Both the position numbers and the translations under genes were made by a program. The notes beneath the pieces are model-generated. The model made no database searches. It saw nothing but the letters and a program-made list of their open reading frames with translations, and was not told where the DNA came from. DNA of 64,000 nt, taken from positions 270,479-334,478 of the forward strand of contig QZDW01000001.1 of assembly GCA_009917545.1 (NCBI GenBank). Reading direction: 5' to 3'. This document shows positions 1-8,546 of the stretch, one piece after another. Positions within the stretch are counted from its first letter, which is position 1; each line of letters starts with the position of its first letter. This DNA is from a bacterium 1XD42-76 (GTDB taxonomy: Bacteria > Bacillota > Clostridia > Lachnospirales > Lachnospiraceae).

Positions 1-37
1 CTTCCGGAAGGGAGGCATTCCCCTCCCATACCACACG

Positions 38-71
38 ACAGCCCGGTCCCTTTTTCCCACGACCGGGCTGT
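38..71 (+). terminator. Hairpin, probable terminator of a gene left of the window
   Basis: A perfect 11-bp inverted repeat (ACAGCCCGGTC at 38-48 and its complement at 61-71) with a 12-nt loop, followed by a modest T-rich tail (TTGCTTTAT). It probably ends a plus-strand transcript that starts outside the window. The T tract is weak, so termination efficiency is uncertain. Confidence 0.6.
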
Positions 72-97
72 TGCTTTATCTTATATTTCCAATGGAG

Positions 98-206
98 CTT
101 CCTGCGCCCACGAGTGAGCGCTCCACCAGGAATGAAAGTAGTTAAAGCGCATTGGGCATACCTGAATTTATGCCGCCTAATAGCGGCGAGACTTTCATAG
201 TAACCT
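98..206 (-). repeat. Structured intergenic repeat, copy R1
   Basis: One copy of the roughly 105-bp dispersed repeat, read on the minus strand. It carries the shared landmarks: a TGAAAGTC left end, a GCCGC..GCGGC hairpin, ACTTTCATTC, a GCTCAC..GTGGGC hairpin and a GCAGGAAG right end. It lies just beyond the leuS stop codon. The remaining bases 207-286 show no gene. Confidence 0.8.
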
Positions 207-286
207 TCTTGCTCCCGCTGGTGAGTGTGCTGTCTGAGGCCGCGAAGGGACTGTGTACCTCCGGCAGATGTCACATCCCGCATCCG

Positions 287-2698
287 CTATTTCACTACAA
301 TATTAATGATTTTCCCGGGAACATAGATTTCCTTCACGATATTTCCGGAAAGCTTTCCTTTTACAGCCTCACGGCCTGCAAAAAGCGCGTCCTCCTTTGA
401 AATATCGGCCGGAACCGTAATGACACAGCGCATCTTTCCGTTTACCTGGACGGCGATCTCAATCTCATCGTCCTTCATGGCTTCCGCGTCGCACTCCGGC
501 CAGTTCTCGTGGAACACACTGTCTGTACCGCCCAGTTCTCTCCACAGCTCTTCACCCAGATGCGGGGCAAAGGGAGCCAGCAGAATCACGAATGTCTTAA
601 GTGTCTCCCTGTCAATGCCGCCCGCGGTCTTTGCCAGGTCAATCAGCTTATTATTATATTCCATGAAACCGGAAACAACGGTATTGAGGCTGAACTGGTT
701 AAATCTTGTCTCAATATCATAGATCAGCTTATGGCGGAGCTTCACCATTTCCTTTGTTTCTTTCACATCTTTGCTGCTGTTCTCCATCACCAGATTGTAG
801 AAACGGTTTAAGAATCTTGCCACGCCCTCGATTCCCCTGTCGTCCCACTCTGCGTCAAGCTCCGGCGGGCCCACAAACAGCTCATACATCCTAAGAGCAT
901 CGCAGCCGTAATCACGTACCAAGTCATCCGGGGAAACGACATTTCCCTTGGATTTACTCATCTTAATACCGTTCTTACCAGTAATCATACCTTGGTTAAA
1001 GAGCTTGGCAAACGGCTCATCAAAATCCACCACGCCAATATCATAGAGGAACTTTGTGTAGAATCTCGAATACAGAAGGTGTAACACCGCATGCTCTACA
1101 CCGCCGATATACATATCCACCGGCAAGTACTTGTTGGCTTTCTCTTTGGAAACGAGCTCCTTATCATTTTTACTGTCCACATAGCGCAGGAAATACCAGG
1201 AGGAACCAGCCCACTGCGGCATCGTATTCGTCTCGCGCTTTGCCGGCCCGCCGCAGCACGGACATTTCGTATTCACCCACTCATCAATAGCTGCAAGCGG
1301 TGACTCGCCCGTACCCGTAGGCTGATAGCTCTCCACATCCGGAAGCGTCAGGGGAAGCTCCTCCTCCGGCACCGGGACATTTCCGCACTTCTCGCAGTGG
1401 ATGATCGGAATCGGCTCACCCCAGTAGCGTTGACGCGAAAATACCCAGTCACGCAGCTTATAGCTCACAGTCTTTTTACCGAGCCCTCTGGCCTCGATCA
1501 TAAGCGGCGCTTCCTTTTTCAAAACCGCAGACTCCATTCCGTTCCATTCTCCGGAATGAATCATGAGACCGCTCGCCTCTGTATAGGCCTCCGTCATATT
1601 TTCAATCTCCTTGCCGTCTTTGGCAATGACCTGAATAATCGGAAGGTCAAACTTCTTGGCAAAATCAAAGTCACGCTGGTCATGCGCCGGTACGCACATA
1701 ATTGCGCCCGTTCCGTGGTCTGCCAGTACATAATCCGACAACCACACCGGAACTTTAGCGCCGCTTAAAGGATTGATTGCATAGGAACCGGTAAATACAC
1801 CCGTTTTCTCCTTATCCTGCAAACGGTCCACGTTCGATTTCATGGAAGCGTCAAAAATGTATTTCTCAACCGCCTCCCGCGTCTCGTCCGTTGCCAGCCC
1901 TTTCGCCATCTCATGCTCCGGAGCCAGTACCATAAAGGTTGCGCCGTAAAGCGTATCCGGTCTTGTCGTATAAACCGTAATGCTGTCCTCTCTGCCCTCC
2001 AGCTTAAACTCCACTTCCGCGCCGTAGGACTTGCCGATCCAGTCTGTCTGCATCTTCTTGACCTTCTCCGGCCAGTCAAGCTTATCGAGGTCATTTAACA
2101 GGCGCTCTGCATAAGCCGTAATCTTTAACATCCACTGGCGGAGATTCTTCTTCGTCACGGGCGTGCCGCAGCGCTCACAGCAGCCGTTTACGACCTCCTC
2201 ATTCGCCAGGCCGGTCTTACAGGAAGGACACCAGTTGATCGGGAATTCCTTCTCGTAAGCCAGTCCTTTCTTAAACATTTGTACAAAAATCCACTGCGTC
2301 CATTTGTAAAATCCGGGATCCGTTGTATTGACCTCCATATCCCAGTCATAGATGGCCGCAATCTGGTTGATCTGCTTCTTGATATTTTCCACATTGGAAG
2401 CCGTGGAAACAGCCGGGTGGATCCCCATCTTGATCGCGTAATTCTCTGCCGGAAGCCCGAACGCGTCCCAGCCCATCGGATGAATCACGTATTTCCCCTT
2501 AAGGAGCTGGTAACGGCTCCAGACATCGGAGATCACATAGCCCCTCCAGTGCCCCACATGAAGCCCGCTTCCGGACGGATACGGAAACATGTCCAGACAA
2601 TAGTACTTTTCTTTCTTGCCGTCGTTTACATTGATCGGATTCTTCTGCCAGTTCTCGCGCCATTTCTTCTCAATCGCTGTATGGTTATACTGCGCCAT
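287..2698 (-). CDS. leuS: Leucine--tRNA ligase
   Basis: Class I aminoacyl-tRNA synthetase that charges tRNA-Leu in the cytoplasm; 803 aa, normal for bacterial LeuRS. Visible landmarks are the HIGH-type signature HVGH at residues 47-50 (inside FPYPSGSGLHVGHWRGY), the CP1 editing domain in the middle (TTRPDTLYG, HDQRDFDF), the KMSKS loop and the tRNA-binding C-terminal region. The start is taken at MAQYNHT because GGAGG lies 8 nt upstream; an upstream in-frame extension of 27 codons has no such site and runs into the leader repeats. Expression is controlled by the T-box leader at 3001-3270. Two copies of the dispersed repeat lie between the T-box terminator and the start codon, giving an unusually long 5' leader. 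Confidence 0.98.
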   Translation of the reverse strand: MAQYNHTAIEKKWRENWQKNPINVNDGKKEKYYCLDMFPYPSGSGLHVGHWRGYVISDVWSRYQLLKGKYVIHPMGWDAFGLPAENYAIKMGIHPAVSTASNVENIKKQINQIAAIYDWDMEVNTTDPGFYKWTQWIFVQMFKKGLAYEKEFPINWCPSCKTGLANEEVVNGCCERCGTPVTKKNLRQWMLKITAYAERLLNDLDKLDWPEKVKKMQTDWIGKSYGAEVEFKLEGREDSITVYTTRPDTLYGATFMVLAPEHEMAKGLATDETREAVEKYIFDASMKSNVDRLQDKEKTGVFTGSYAINPLSGAKVPVWLSDYVLADHGTGAIMCVPAHDQRDFDFAKKFDLPIIQVIAKDGKEIENMTEAYTEASGLMIHSGEWNGMESAVLKKEAPLMIEARGLGKKTVSYKLRDWVFSRQRYWGEPIPIIHCEKCGNVPVPEEELPLTLPDVESYQPTGTGESPLAAIDEWVNTKCPCCGGPAKRETNTMPQWAGSSWYFLRYVDSKNDKELVSKEKANKYLPVDMYIGGVEHAVLHLLYSRFYTKFLYDIGVVDFDEPFAKLFNQGMITGKNGIKMSKSKGNVVSPDDLVRDYGCDALRMYELFVGPPELDAEWDDRGIEGVARFLNRFYNLVMENSSKDVKETKEMVKLRHKLIYDIETRFNQFSLNTVVSGFMEYNNKLIDLAKTAGGIDRETLKTFVILLAPFAPHLGEELWRELGGTDSVFHENWPECDAEAMKDDEIEIAVQVNGKMRCVITVPADISKEDALFAGREAVKGKLSGNIVKEIYVPGKIINIVVK

Positions 2699-2810
2699 GA
2701 CGTTATTCCTCCATTTCTTTTCCTGTTTGTACCTCTCCGCAGACAAAAGGACGCCTGCGGTCGTACCTGCCTGTCTCACGGCGTAAGCACGCCGGAAAGC
2801 CTGATTTCAC

Positions 2811-2886
2811 TGAAAATCCTCATGCCCTGTATTTCAGGGCAACATTATTATGATTGTCTGCTTGCCTGTGGGCGCAGGCAGGGTTT
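2811..2886 (+). repeat. Structured intergenic repeat, degenerate copy R2a
   Basis: A shortened copy of the dispersed repeat. It has the TGAAAATCC left end and the CTTGCCTGTGGGCGCAGGCAGGGTTT right end, but much of the centre is missing or diverged. It sits directly next to copy R2b in the same orientation, so the two form a small tandem array in the leuS 5' leader. Confidence 0.6.
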
Positions 2887-2992
2887 CCATAAATGTCTGC
2901 CGCAGAAAAGCCGCATAAATTCAGGGATGCCAAAGTGCCTACATTACTATCATTCATGGCAGCCTGCTTGCGGGCGCAGGCAGGGTTTCTGT
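2887..2992 (+). repeat. Structured intergenic repeat, copy R2b
   Basis: A fuller copy of the dispersed repeat, with TTCAGGGATGCC, TATCATTCATGGCAGCC and GCGGGCGCAGGCAGGGTTT landmarks. It lies immediately downstream (in leuS transcript terms) of the T-box terminator, so every read-through leuS mRNA would contain its antisense copy as structured RNA. Confidence 0.75.
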
Positions 2993-3000
2993 GAAATCAT

Positions 3001-3270
3001 AAAAAAGCCCCTCATCATCTCAAATATAGAGACGTGGGGGCTTGCTTCTCACGCGGTACCACTCTATTTCATACGAATTGTATGCTCTCATTACCGGGTA
3101 ACGGCCGGGCCGGCATTGCCTACACAAAACACATTCCTGAATGGACTGCGTTCCTTCAGCAAGCTACTCAGGGGCGAGTTCAAAGCCCTCCGGAATCCGC
3201 CTCGCACCACACGGCGGCTCTCTGTATTCCCTCCGGTTCCTACTACTCCCCGTCAGCGTATTTCACTGGT
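3001..3270 (-). promoter_or_regulatory. T-box leader of leuS (specifier CUC, leucine)
   Basis: On the minus strand the conserved T-box AGAGTGGTACCGCG lies at 3052-3065, followed by a GC-rich hairpin and T run that form the terminator (3001-3044). Upstream, stem I is visible: GGGG then AGTAGTA (loop E type motif) on the 5' side, and GAA-CTC-GCCCC on the 3' side. The codon directly after GAA is CUC at 3176-3178, a leucine codon, which fits the downstream gene. Uncharged tRNA-Leu is expected to stabilise the antiterminator and let leuS be transcribed. Confidence 0.95.
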
Positions 3271-3274
3271 AGAT

Positions 3275-3303
3275 AATTTATCATAATTGGCTTTTCCTGT
3301 CAA
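3275..3303 (-). promoter_or_regulatory. Promoter of the leuS T-box transcript
   Basis: Minus-strand TTGACA (3298-3303) and TAAATT (3275-3280) with a 17-bp spacer, placed just upstream of T-box stem I. This is a near-consensus housekeeping promoter. Confidence 0.75.
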
Positions 3304-3332
3304 GGGGCAGGGAAGAATCTTCCACCATTCGC

Positions 3333-3362
3333 TTTACAACCATATCGTTCCAATGATATAAT
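3333..3362 (+). promoter_or_regulatory. Promoter of the amidohydrolase gene
   Basis: Plus-strand TTTACA (3333-3338) and TATAAT (3357-3362) with an 18-bp spacer, about 100 bp upstream of the TTG start at 3464. It is divergent from the leuS promoter. Confidence 0.6.
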
Positions 3363-3463
3363 CAGATTGACAAGCACACTATGATCCAATGCTGCGCAGG
3401 CCTGCATTCCATCTGCATTGTTCCTGCCTGCATTCATAAAACAAAAAGAAAGAGGGTATCGCA

Positions 3464-4636
3464 TTGCTTGCTATCACAAACGGAAAGGTATTAACCATCA
3501 CAAACGGCGTACTGGAATCCGGTACGGTTCTTATGGATTCCGGGAAAATCACGGCGGTCGGGGAAAATCTCGTGATTCCGGAGGGTGCAGACGTCATTGA
3601 CGCCAAAGGCGGATATATCACCCCTGGCCTCATTGACTGCCACACGCACATCTGTAACTTCTGTGAGCCAAGGATGAATCCAGGCCCGCGCATGGACGGC
3701 AACGAAGGCTCTGACCCCATCACTCCGCAGGTTCGCGCACTGGACGCAATCAATCCGTGGGACTGGGCGATCGAGCCTGTCAAAAATGCCGGATTTACCA
3801 CAGTATACACACAGCCGGGTTCCGGAAATATCATTGGCGGCCTGGGCGTTGCTATGAAATTAAAAGGCCACACCGCCGAGGAAATGATAATTTCCGGAAC
3901 CGAGGCAATGAAGTTTGCGCTGGGAGAAAATCCGAAACGTTTTCATGGTCTGGAGCAGAAAAGAATGCCGTGGACACGTATGGGGACTGCTGCACTGCTG
4001 CGTGAGACCTTATACAAAGCCAAAAATTATTCCGATAAGCTGAAACGTGCCGAAGAAAATCAGGAGAAAGCTCCGGAACCGGACTTTAAGCTCGATGCCC
4101 TCGTAAAGGTCGTCCGGGGTGAGCAGAGAGTCCGTATCCACTGCCACCGCGCGGACGATATCATGACAGCAATCCGCATCGGTAAGGAATTCGGACTCGA
4201 TTTCACACTGGAACATGCGACGGAAGGATACAAAATCCGTGATGTAATCGCAGAAAATCACCTTACCTGCGTGGTCGGCCCGCTGCTTCTGGGGCCTGTC
4301 AAACAGGAGGTATGGGATTTGAAGCTGGAAAATGCCGGACTCCTGACCGACGCTGGTGTGAAAGTATGTCTCACTGCCGACACCGGAAGTCAGACTGAAT
4401 GGCTGCCATACGAAGTCGGATTGCTCACAAGACGCGGACTGTCCGAGGAAAATGCCATGAAGGGCCTTACCATTTATCCGGCGGAAGTACTGAATCTGCA
4501 GGACCGCATTGGATCCCTCGAGGCAGGGAAGGATGCAGATATCGCTATCTTTGACGGTAATCCGCTGCATAATACGACACTCTGCCGCATGACGATTATT
4601 GATGGGGAAATTGTACATAATACGCTGACGCAGTAA
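3464..4636 (+). CDS. Amidohydrolase, imidazolonepropionase-like
   Basis: A 390-aa cytoplasmic metal-dependent amidohydrolase of the imidazolonepropionase / prolidase-like group. Metal-site residues are visible: DCHTH (His60, His62), IHCHRADD (His226, His228), a Glu-His pair at 250-251 and LTADTG (Asp306). The N- and C-terminal ends form the usual small beta-sandwich (ADVIDAKGGYITPGLID; GSLEAGKDADIAIFDG). The start is TTG, supported by AGAGGG about 8 nt upstream; no ATG fits better. It is a single-gene unit divergent from leuS, with M20 peptidase on the facing strand downstream. The natural substrate (cyclic imide, dipeptide or other) cannot be read from sequence. Confidence 0.88.
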   Translation: MLAITNGKVLTITNGVLESGTVLMDSGKITAVGENLVIPEGADVIDAKGGYITPGLIDCHTHICNFCEPRMNPGPRMDGNEGSDPITPQVRALDAINPWDWAIEPVKNAGFTTVYTQPGSGNIIGGLGVAMKLKGHTAEEMIISGTEAMKFALGENPKRFHGLEQKRMPWTRMGTAALLRETLYKAKNYSDKLKRAEENQEKAPEPDFKLDALVKVVRGEQRVRIHCHRADDIMTAIRIGKEFGLDFTLEHATEGYKIRDVIAENHLTCVVGPLLLGPVKQEVWDLKLENAGLLTDAGVKVCLTADTGSQTEWLPYEVGLLTRRGLSEENAMKGLTIYPAEVLNLQDRIGSLEAGKDADIAIFDGNPLHNTTLCRMTIIDGEIVHNTLTQ

Positions 4637-4739
4637 GTTTTCAGGCGCCCGCAGGTGAGTACGCCGCCATGAATGAAAGGAATCCAGGCACATTTGGCAT
4701 ACCTGATCTTAGATCGCCTGCAGCGATGGACTTTCACAG
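4637..4739 (-). repeat. Structured intergenic repeat, copy R3
   Basis: Copy of the dispersed repeat in minus orientation, starting directly after the amidohydrolase stop codon. It preserves GTGAAAGTCC, the GCAGGCGATC hairpin region, TTCATTCATGGCGGC and CCTGCGGGCGCC. A short open frame in it (MKGIQAHLAYL...) resembles frames seen in copies R5 and R6; these are taken as a by-product of the repeat, not genes. Confidence 0.75.
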
Positions 4740-4844
4740 TAATTCTGTCCCCGTTTTGCAGGAAACAGCCGTCTCTGTCATATCTATGCAGAGTATATAC
4801 AGAATGCTTTCCCTTTGGCAGATTGTTCTGCGTACCGGGAAATA

Positions 4845-4880
4845 GAAATGCGGGAGGCCCGCCAAGGCTTCCCGCATTTC
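4845..4880 (-). terminator. Terminator of the M20 peptidase gene
   Basis: Inverted repeat GAAATGCGGGA (4845-4855) / TCCCGCATTTC (4870-4880), 10 bp beyond the peptidase stop codon, followed on the minus strand by a T-rich stretch (TTTCTATTTCC). Confidence 0.65.
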
Positions 4881-4889
4881 GCACATCTC

Positions 4890-6233
4890 CTATTTCGCTG
4901 CCCCATACCCTTTGAAAATCCGCACATAGAAATCCACATTATCAGGAATCATGTTGCAGTCAATATGCTCATTGACCTGATGGGCTCCGGCAGTCCTGTC
5001 ACTGTGTTTGATACCCGTTACACGGTAAACACTCTTCGTCGGAGTCAGATCACAGTAATATCTGGAATCTGTGCCGCCGGCCAGCATAGACGGCATGACT
5101 GTAATCCCCGGATATTTCCCGGTAAAAATCTCTGTCAACAGGCGATACCCGTAGCTGTCCGTCGTCGAAATTGCAGGCGGGTTGTGGCCCTTAATCAGGC
5201 GTACCTTGACTTCCTCCGGAAGTACCTTGGCAAAATGTGCTTCCAGATCCTCTAACGTCTCACCCGGCAGAAGGCGGCTGTTCGTAACAACGGTCGCCCG
5301 TTCCGGTAAAATATTGGCCTGGTCGCTTCCTGCCGCCATTGTGGCCGCTGTCGTTGTGCGCACCATCTGATTGACCTTTTTATCGGTTTCGGCAAGCGCT
5401 TTCAGCTCTTCCCAGTTGGCCTTTGGATCGCGGTAAAGCTCGCCGAGACGGCCCGGCGTAAAGGGAGCCAGTGCCTTCATTTCCTCAATGACCGGGGCTG
5501 TGAGCTTCGCTTCCATGCGGTGATTTTCCAACTGCCATACGGCATTTCCAATCTTACCAAGAGCCGTATGTACCGGTGGGAACGCGGAATGTCCGCCTGC
5601 ATCCTCAACACAGAATTCGTAGTCGGCATAGCCCTTCTCGCACGTAACAATCGTTGCCACCAGCTTTCCGTCAATCTCAGAGATACCGCCGCACTCGTCG
5701 ATTACCATGCCAAATTCGATGCCTCTCTCTTTCAGCTCATCATGCATGATCTGGCAGGCGGCTCCGGGACCTCCCATGATCTCCTCATTATATCCAAACG
5801 CCAGGTAGATATCATAATCCGGCACAAAGCCATCGGCAATCAGCATTTCCAGAGCATCCATGTAAGCCTGCATGTTGCACTTGGAGTCGGTACATCCACG
5901 GCCCCACATTACTCCATCCTCATCTACATGTGCGGAAAACGGCGGGTATTTCCACATGGAATGATCGCCCTCCGGAACCACATCCTGGTGCGCTGCCATC
6001 AGAAGCGGAAGCTTTCCTGACTGGCCCGTCCCTTTCCAGGTGTAAAGAAGGCCGCATTTTCCGATTATCTCCTTTTTAAACGTCTTGTGAAGCAGAGGAT
6101 AGGCCTCTTCCAGATATGCGTGGAGCTTTAAAAATTCTTCCACTCTGGTTTTTTCCGGGTCAGCGCTTGACACCGTCGGGATCTGAACCATACCCTGTAG
6201 GTGTTTGATAAAGAGCTTTTTGTCGTAATTCAT
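4890..6233 (-). CDS. M20 family metallopeptidase (carboxypeptidase S-like)
   Basis: A 447-aa cytoplasmic di-zinc peptidase of the M20/M25/M40 family. Metal and catalytic residues are in place: AAHQDV (His82, Asp84), GRGCTDSK (Asp116, bridging), NEE (Glu150 as general base, Glu151), IDECGG, and the C-terminal metal His within KHSDRTAGAHQVNEH. The dimerisation lid lies between about residues 200 and 320. The start is taken at MNYDKK, since GGAGG lies 8 nt upstream; the first in-frame ATG overlaps that site. Expected role is hydrolysis of small peptides or N-acyl amino acids; the exact substrate is unknown. It is one of three M20 enzymes in the window. Confidence 0.92.
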   Translation of the reverse strand: MNYDKKLFIKHLQGMVQIPTVSSADPEKTRVEEFLKLHAYLEEAYPLLHKTFKKEIIGKCGLLYTWKGTGQSGKLPLLMAAHQDVVPEGDHSMWKYPPFSAHVDEDGVMWGRGCTDSKCNMQAYMDALEMLIADGFVPDYDIYLAFGYNEEIMGGPGAACQIMHDELKERGIEFGMVIDECGGISEIDGKLVATIVTCEKGYADYEFCVEDAGGHSAFPPVHTALGKIGNAVWQLENHRMEAKLTAPVIEEMKALAPFTPGRLGELYRDPKANWEELKALAETDKKVNQMVRTTTAATMAAGSDQANILPERATVVTNSRLLPGETLEDLEAHFAKVLPEEVKVRLIKGHNPPAISTTDSYGYRLLTEIFTGKYPGITVMPSMLAGGTDSRYYCDLTPTKSVYRVTGIKHSDRTAGAHQVNEHIDCNMIPDNVDFYVRIFKGYGAAK

Positions 6234-6325
6234 TTCTGACACCTCCATAAAATATTTGATACTATCACTTCCCTGTCAATCAGGATGACAAGGTTTTGTG
6301 TAAACGCAAAACACTTTGGGGTTTA

Positions 6326-6433
6326 TTATGAAAGTCCGCCGCCGATAGGCGGCATCGATTCAGGGATACTTAATGCGTCTTAACTACTTTCATTCCTGGT
6401 GGCATGCTCACCTGTGGGCGCAGGATGGTTACT
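6326..6433 (+). repeat. Structured intergenic repeat, copy R4 (best-preserved)
   Basis: The cleanest copy of the dispersed repeat. GCCGCC-GATA-GGCGGC forms a perfect 6-bp hairpin with a tetraloop. TATGAAAGT at the left pairs with ACTTTCAT further in, enclosing that hairpin. GCTCAC-CT-GTGGGC forms a second hairpin, flanked by CCTG / CAGG. It lies upstream of the M20 peptidase start. Bases 6434-6648 show no gene. Confidence 0.85.
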
Positions 6434-6648
6434 TTGCTAAACTCTCATTTCCGGTCAACTTTCTCTGAAAAGTGAAACGATCCACTGATTGACAGGGAGC
6501 TGATCCACTGTTCCCCAAGGCTCTCATATATACAGGCGTATCCAATCGTCGAAAAAATCATCTATTGTCATCCCATCGCTGGTAACTTGTATTCAAAAAC
6601 ATATTCAATTTACTATTTCCTTATTCTACCATAGCGGACAGGAGAAAA

Positions 6649-6904
6649 TCAAGCAGTGCATTTGGATTCCATTATAATCTTCTGTAAAATTTCCTGATAA
6701 ACCAATCTCATGAATTTTTCTCTTGCCGCGTATCTCAAAACAATCTGTTTATAATCATAGCCCTCCGCTTTTGGGCTCTATCTGTTCTGTTAAGAAGAGC
6801 TTCACAGGGAACCAGCTGTCAATATCCTTTCTCTGTGACCGAGTCATATAATAATCGAATTCACCCCTGTACAGGCTATAGGAAATGACAACTTTATTTG
6901 CCAT
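6649..6904 (-). pseudogene. Frameshifted small hypothetical gene
   Basis: On the minus strand an ORF opens at 6904 (MANKVVISYSLYRGEFDYY...) and stops at 6765 after 46 codons. A second frame continues without a break from the same point (EGYDYKQIVLRYAAREKF...) to a stop at 6649. Joining the two at GGAGGGC would give a plausible helical protein of about 85 aa, so a single-base indel has probably broken the gene. The family is not recognised. The start lies very near an AAGGA, so the true initiation site is uncertain. Confidence 0.4.
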
Positions 6905-6998
6905 TCCTTATAGAAATCACTTTATCTTTTCTATTCAACAATGTATAATAGCAACATGGAGCAGGAAAAAGAATCAGAATATTAGGAGGGATGCTGCT

Positions 6999-7550
6999 AT
7001 GGCATCAGTGCCAAGACATGAAAAGCTTTATACGCTTAATGATATTTACAGCCTGCCGGAAGGCAGCAGGGCAGAGTTGATTGATGGACACATCTACAAT
7101 ATGACTCCACCTACCAGAACACATCAGCGCATTGCTGGGGAACTCTTTGCAACGATCAGGGAATATATCAATCTCAGCAATGGAACCTGTGAAGTCAATA
7201 TTGCTCCCTTTGCCGTATTTTTGTGTGCGGATGATTCCAAATATCTGGAACCGGATATCTCTGTAATCTGTGATAAAGATAAGCTGGATGAACATGGATG
7301 TCACGGAGCACCAGACTGGATCATCGAAATCGTATCCCCTGGCAGCAGGGTCATGGACTACTATACCAAGCTTTCTTTGTATCGGGAAGCCGGTGTACGG
7401 GAATATTGGATTGTTGATCCTATAAAGCAAATCATTCTGGTCTATGATATGGAACACGATGCGGCACCTGCGATTTATTCTCTTAACGATACCATAAAAG
7501 TAAATATCTATGATGATTTGGAAATCGTTTTTTCTAAATTACAGTTCTGA
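6999..7550 (+). CDS. Uma2 family endonuclease (DUF820)
   Basis: A 183-aa protein of the Uma2 family, a PD-(D/E)XK-like nuclease fold. The usual pattern is present: RAELIDG (Glu26), LEPDISVI (Asp86), WIIEIVSPG (Glu110) and the Lys of YTKLSLY (Lys124), followed by GVREYWIVDP. The start at MASVPRH is preceded by AGGAGGG 8 nt upstream; an upstream in-frame ATG at 6885 has no such site. The family is abundant in cyanobacteria and scattered elsewhere, and its cellular role is unclear. It sits in an accessory stretch with an orphan antitoxin and IS remnants, which suggests horizontal gain. Confidence 0.88.
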   Translation: MASVPRHEKLYTLNDIYSLPEGSRAELIDGHIYNMTPPTRTHQRIAGELFATIREYINLSNGTCEVNIAPFAVFLCADDSKYLEPDISVICDKDKLDEHGCHGAPDWIIEIVSPGSRVMDYYTKLSLYREAGVREYWIVDPIKQIILVYDMEHDAAPAIYSLNDTIKVNIYDDLEIVFSKLQF

Positions 7551-7597
7551 TCTGCATTCATCGACAATCTGCCTTGATTTTTATAAAAAATATGCTG

Positions 7598-7626
7598 TTG
7601 AATTTTACATCAAACTAGGATATACT
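7598..7626 (+). promoter_or_regulatory. Promoter of the antitoxin gene
   Basis: TTGAAT (7598-7603) and TATACT (7621-7626) with a 17-bp spacer, about 25 bp before the start codon of the Phd/YefM antitoxin. Confidence 0.75.
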
Positions 7627-7651
7627 AAGGACAGAAAAGGAGAATGCGATT

Positions 7652-7912
7652 ATGCCAAATATCAAACCAATCTCTGATTTGAGAAATTACAGTGACGTGC
7701 TCCGTGATGTATCTGTGGGCGCACCGGTCTTTCTTACCCAAAATGGGCGTGGGCGCTATGCAATCATTGACATGCAGGACTATGAAAAAACACAGGCAAC
7801 TCTGAAACTTATAGGTGAGCTTGCAAAAGGGAAAAAATCAGGAGAGGAAAAGGGATGGCTTTCGTCCTCGGATGTGAAAGCGCATTTCCGGGCAAAGGTA
7901 AATGAAGAATAG
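7652..7912 (+). CDS. Type II antitoxin, Phd/YefM family
   Basis: An 86-aa antitoxin with the family N-terminus (IKPISDLRNYSDVLRDVSVGAPVFLTQNGRGRYAIIDMQDYE), the part that dimerises, binds the operator and represses the module. The C-terminal part from about residue 50 would neutralise the toxin. AAAAGGAG lies before the ATG and a good promoter is 25 bp upstream. The last codons overlap the start of a RelE/ParE-type toxin gene that is broken, so this antitoxin now appears to be an orphan. It could still act as a repressor or neutralise a related toxin elsewhere. Confidence 0.9.
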   Translation: MPNIKPISDLRNYSDVLRDVSVGAPVFLTQNGRGRYAIIDMQDYEKTQATLKLIGELAKGKKSGEEKGWLSSSDVKAHFRAKVNEE

Positions 7913-8066
7913 CATCCACTATTCCCCGGAATCCCAGAACGACCTTGATGAAATCTGGGAATATATTTCCTTTGAATTATGCAATCCACAAGCCACTGAA
8001 AATACCGTAAATAAAATCATGAGCACTGTTGATGAACTGGGGGGGCTACGGTCGACTATTGTGTAA
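7902..8066 (+). pseudogene. Truncated RelE/ParE-type toxin
   Basis: Overlaps the antitoxin gene by 11 bp, the normal arrangement of a toxin partner. It reads MKNSIHYSPESQNDLDEIWEYI... for about 46 codons, the usual N-terminal helix region of the RelE/ParE family, then ends at a premature TAA (8064-8066) shortly after a run of eight G residues. A further piece in another frame (VDYCVIKDDFEKLYKEL..., about 8051-8125) resembles later toxin sequence, followed by YRFLLF in a third frame. An internal deletion and frameshifts seem to have killed the toxin. Confidence 0.7.
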
Positions 8067-8430
8067 TAAAAGATGATTTTGAAAAGCTCTATAAGGAATT
8101 AGTAAGAACCGATGGTATCGTATAGATTTCTGCTGTTTACTGACATGATTTAAAGGAGCACATGAAAATATTCCTTGACTGAATATGGCGCTGTGAAACA
8201 GCACACAATGGTTTTGCTAAAAGAAAGCGCATATGATGATTGCATGTGCGGGCAGAGCAAGGCTCGGGGCTATTTAGTGTATAGCACTCATTTATTACAT
8301 ATGGGAATGGTTACACTTGACTGTTTGCCTATTATTCAATGTAACAAAAGTTATATGCTTTCTGCATTATTAGAGGCTGGAGAAAAATTTTTACTAATGT
8401 TAAAAACCATTCAACAGAAATAAAAAACGT

Positions 8431-8546
8431 TGCTAGGAGAGATTGACGATTTTTCTGCTTTTTCAAAGCCAAAGCGGCTTTTTGCTTACCTTGGCCTTGA
8501 TCCGGCAGTAAAACGGTCTGGTAAATTTGAATCTAATAAAATCTGA
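8431..8546 (+). mobile_element. IS110 family transposase remnant
   Basis: Translates as LLGEIDDFSAF and then, after a one-base loss in a T run near 8460, as SKPKRLFAYLGLDPAVKRSGKF. This is the conserved C-terminal transposase block of IS110-type elements (GEIGDFSRFSSPKQLVAYAGLDP in family members). Only about 38 codons survive, with a stop soon after. The flanks 8067-8430 and 8547-8693 hold no intact gene; a short frame at 8175-8423 has no recognisable domain. Confidence 0.7.

Noticed and set aside
2279..3286. 335-aa plus-strand open frame
   Set aside because: Antisense to leuS and running across the repeats and T-box; no family, no ribosome site, and the minus-strand features explain the DNA.
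4010..4693. 227-aa minus-strand open frame
   Set aside because: Antisense shadow of the amidohydrolase gene; no domain resemblance.
8175..8423. 82-aa plus-strand ORF
   Set aside because: Lies in the decayed stretch next to an IS110 fragment; no recognisable domain and no ribosome binding site.
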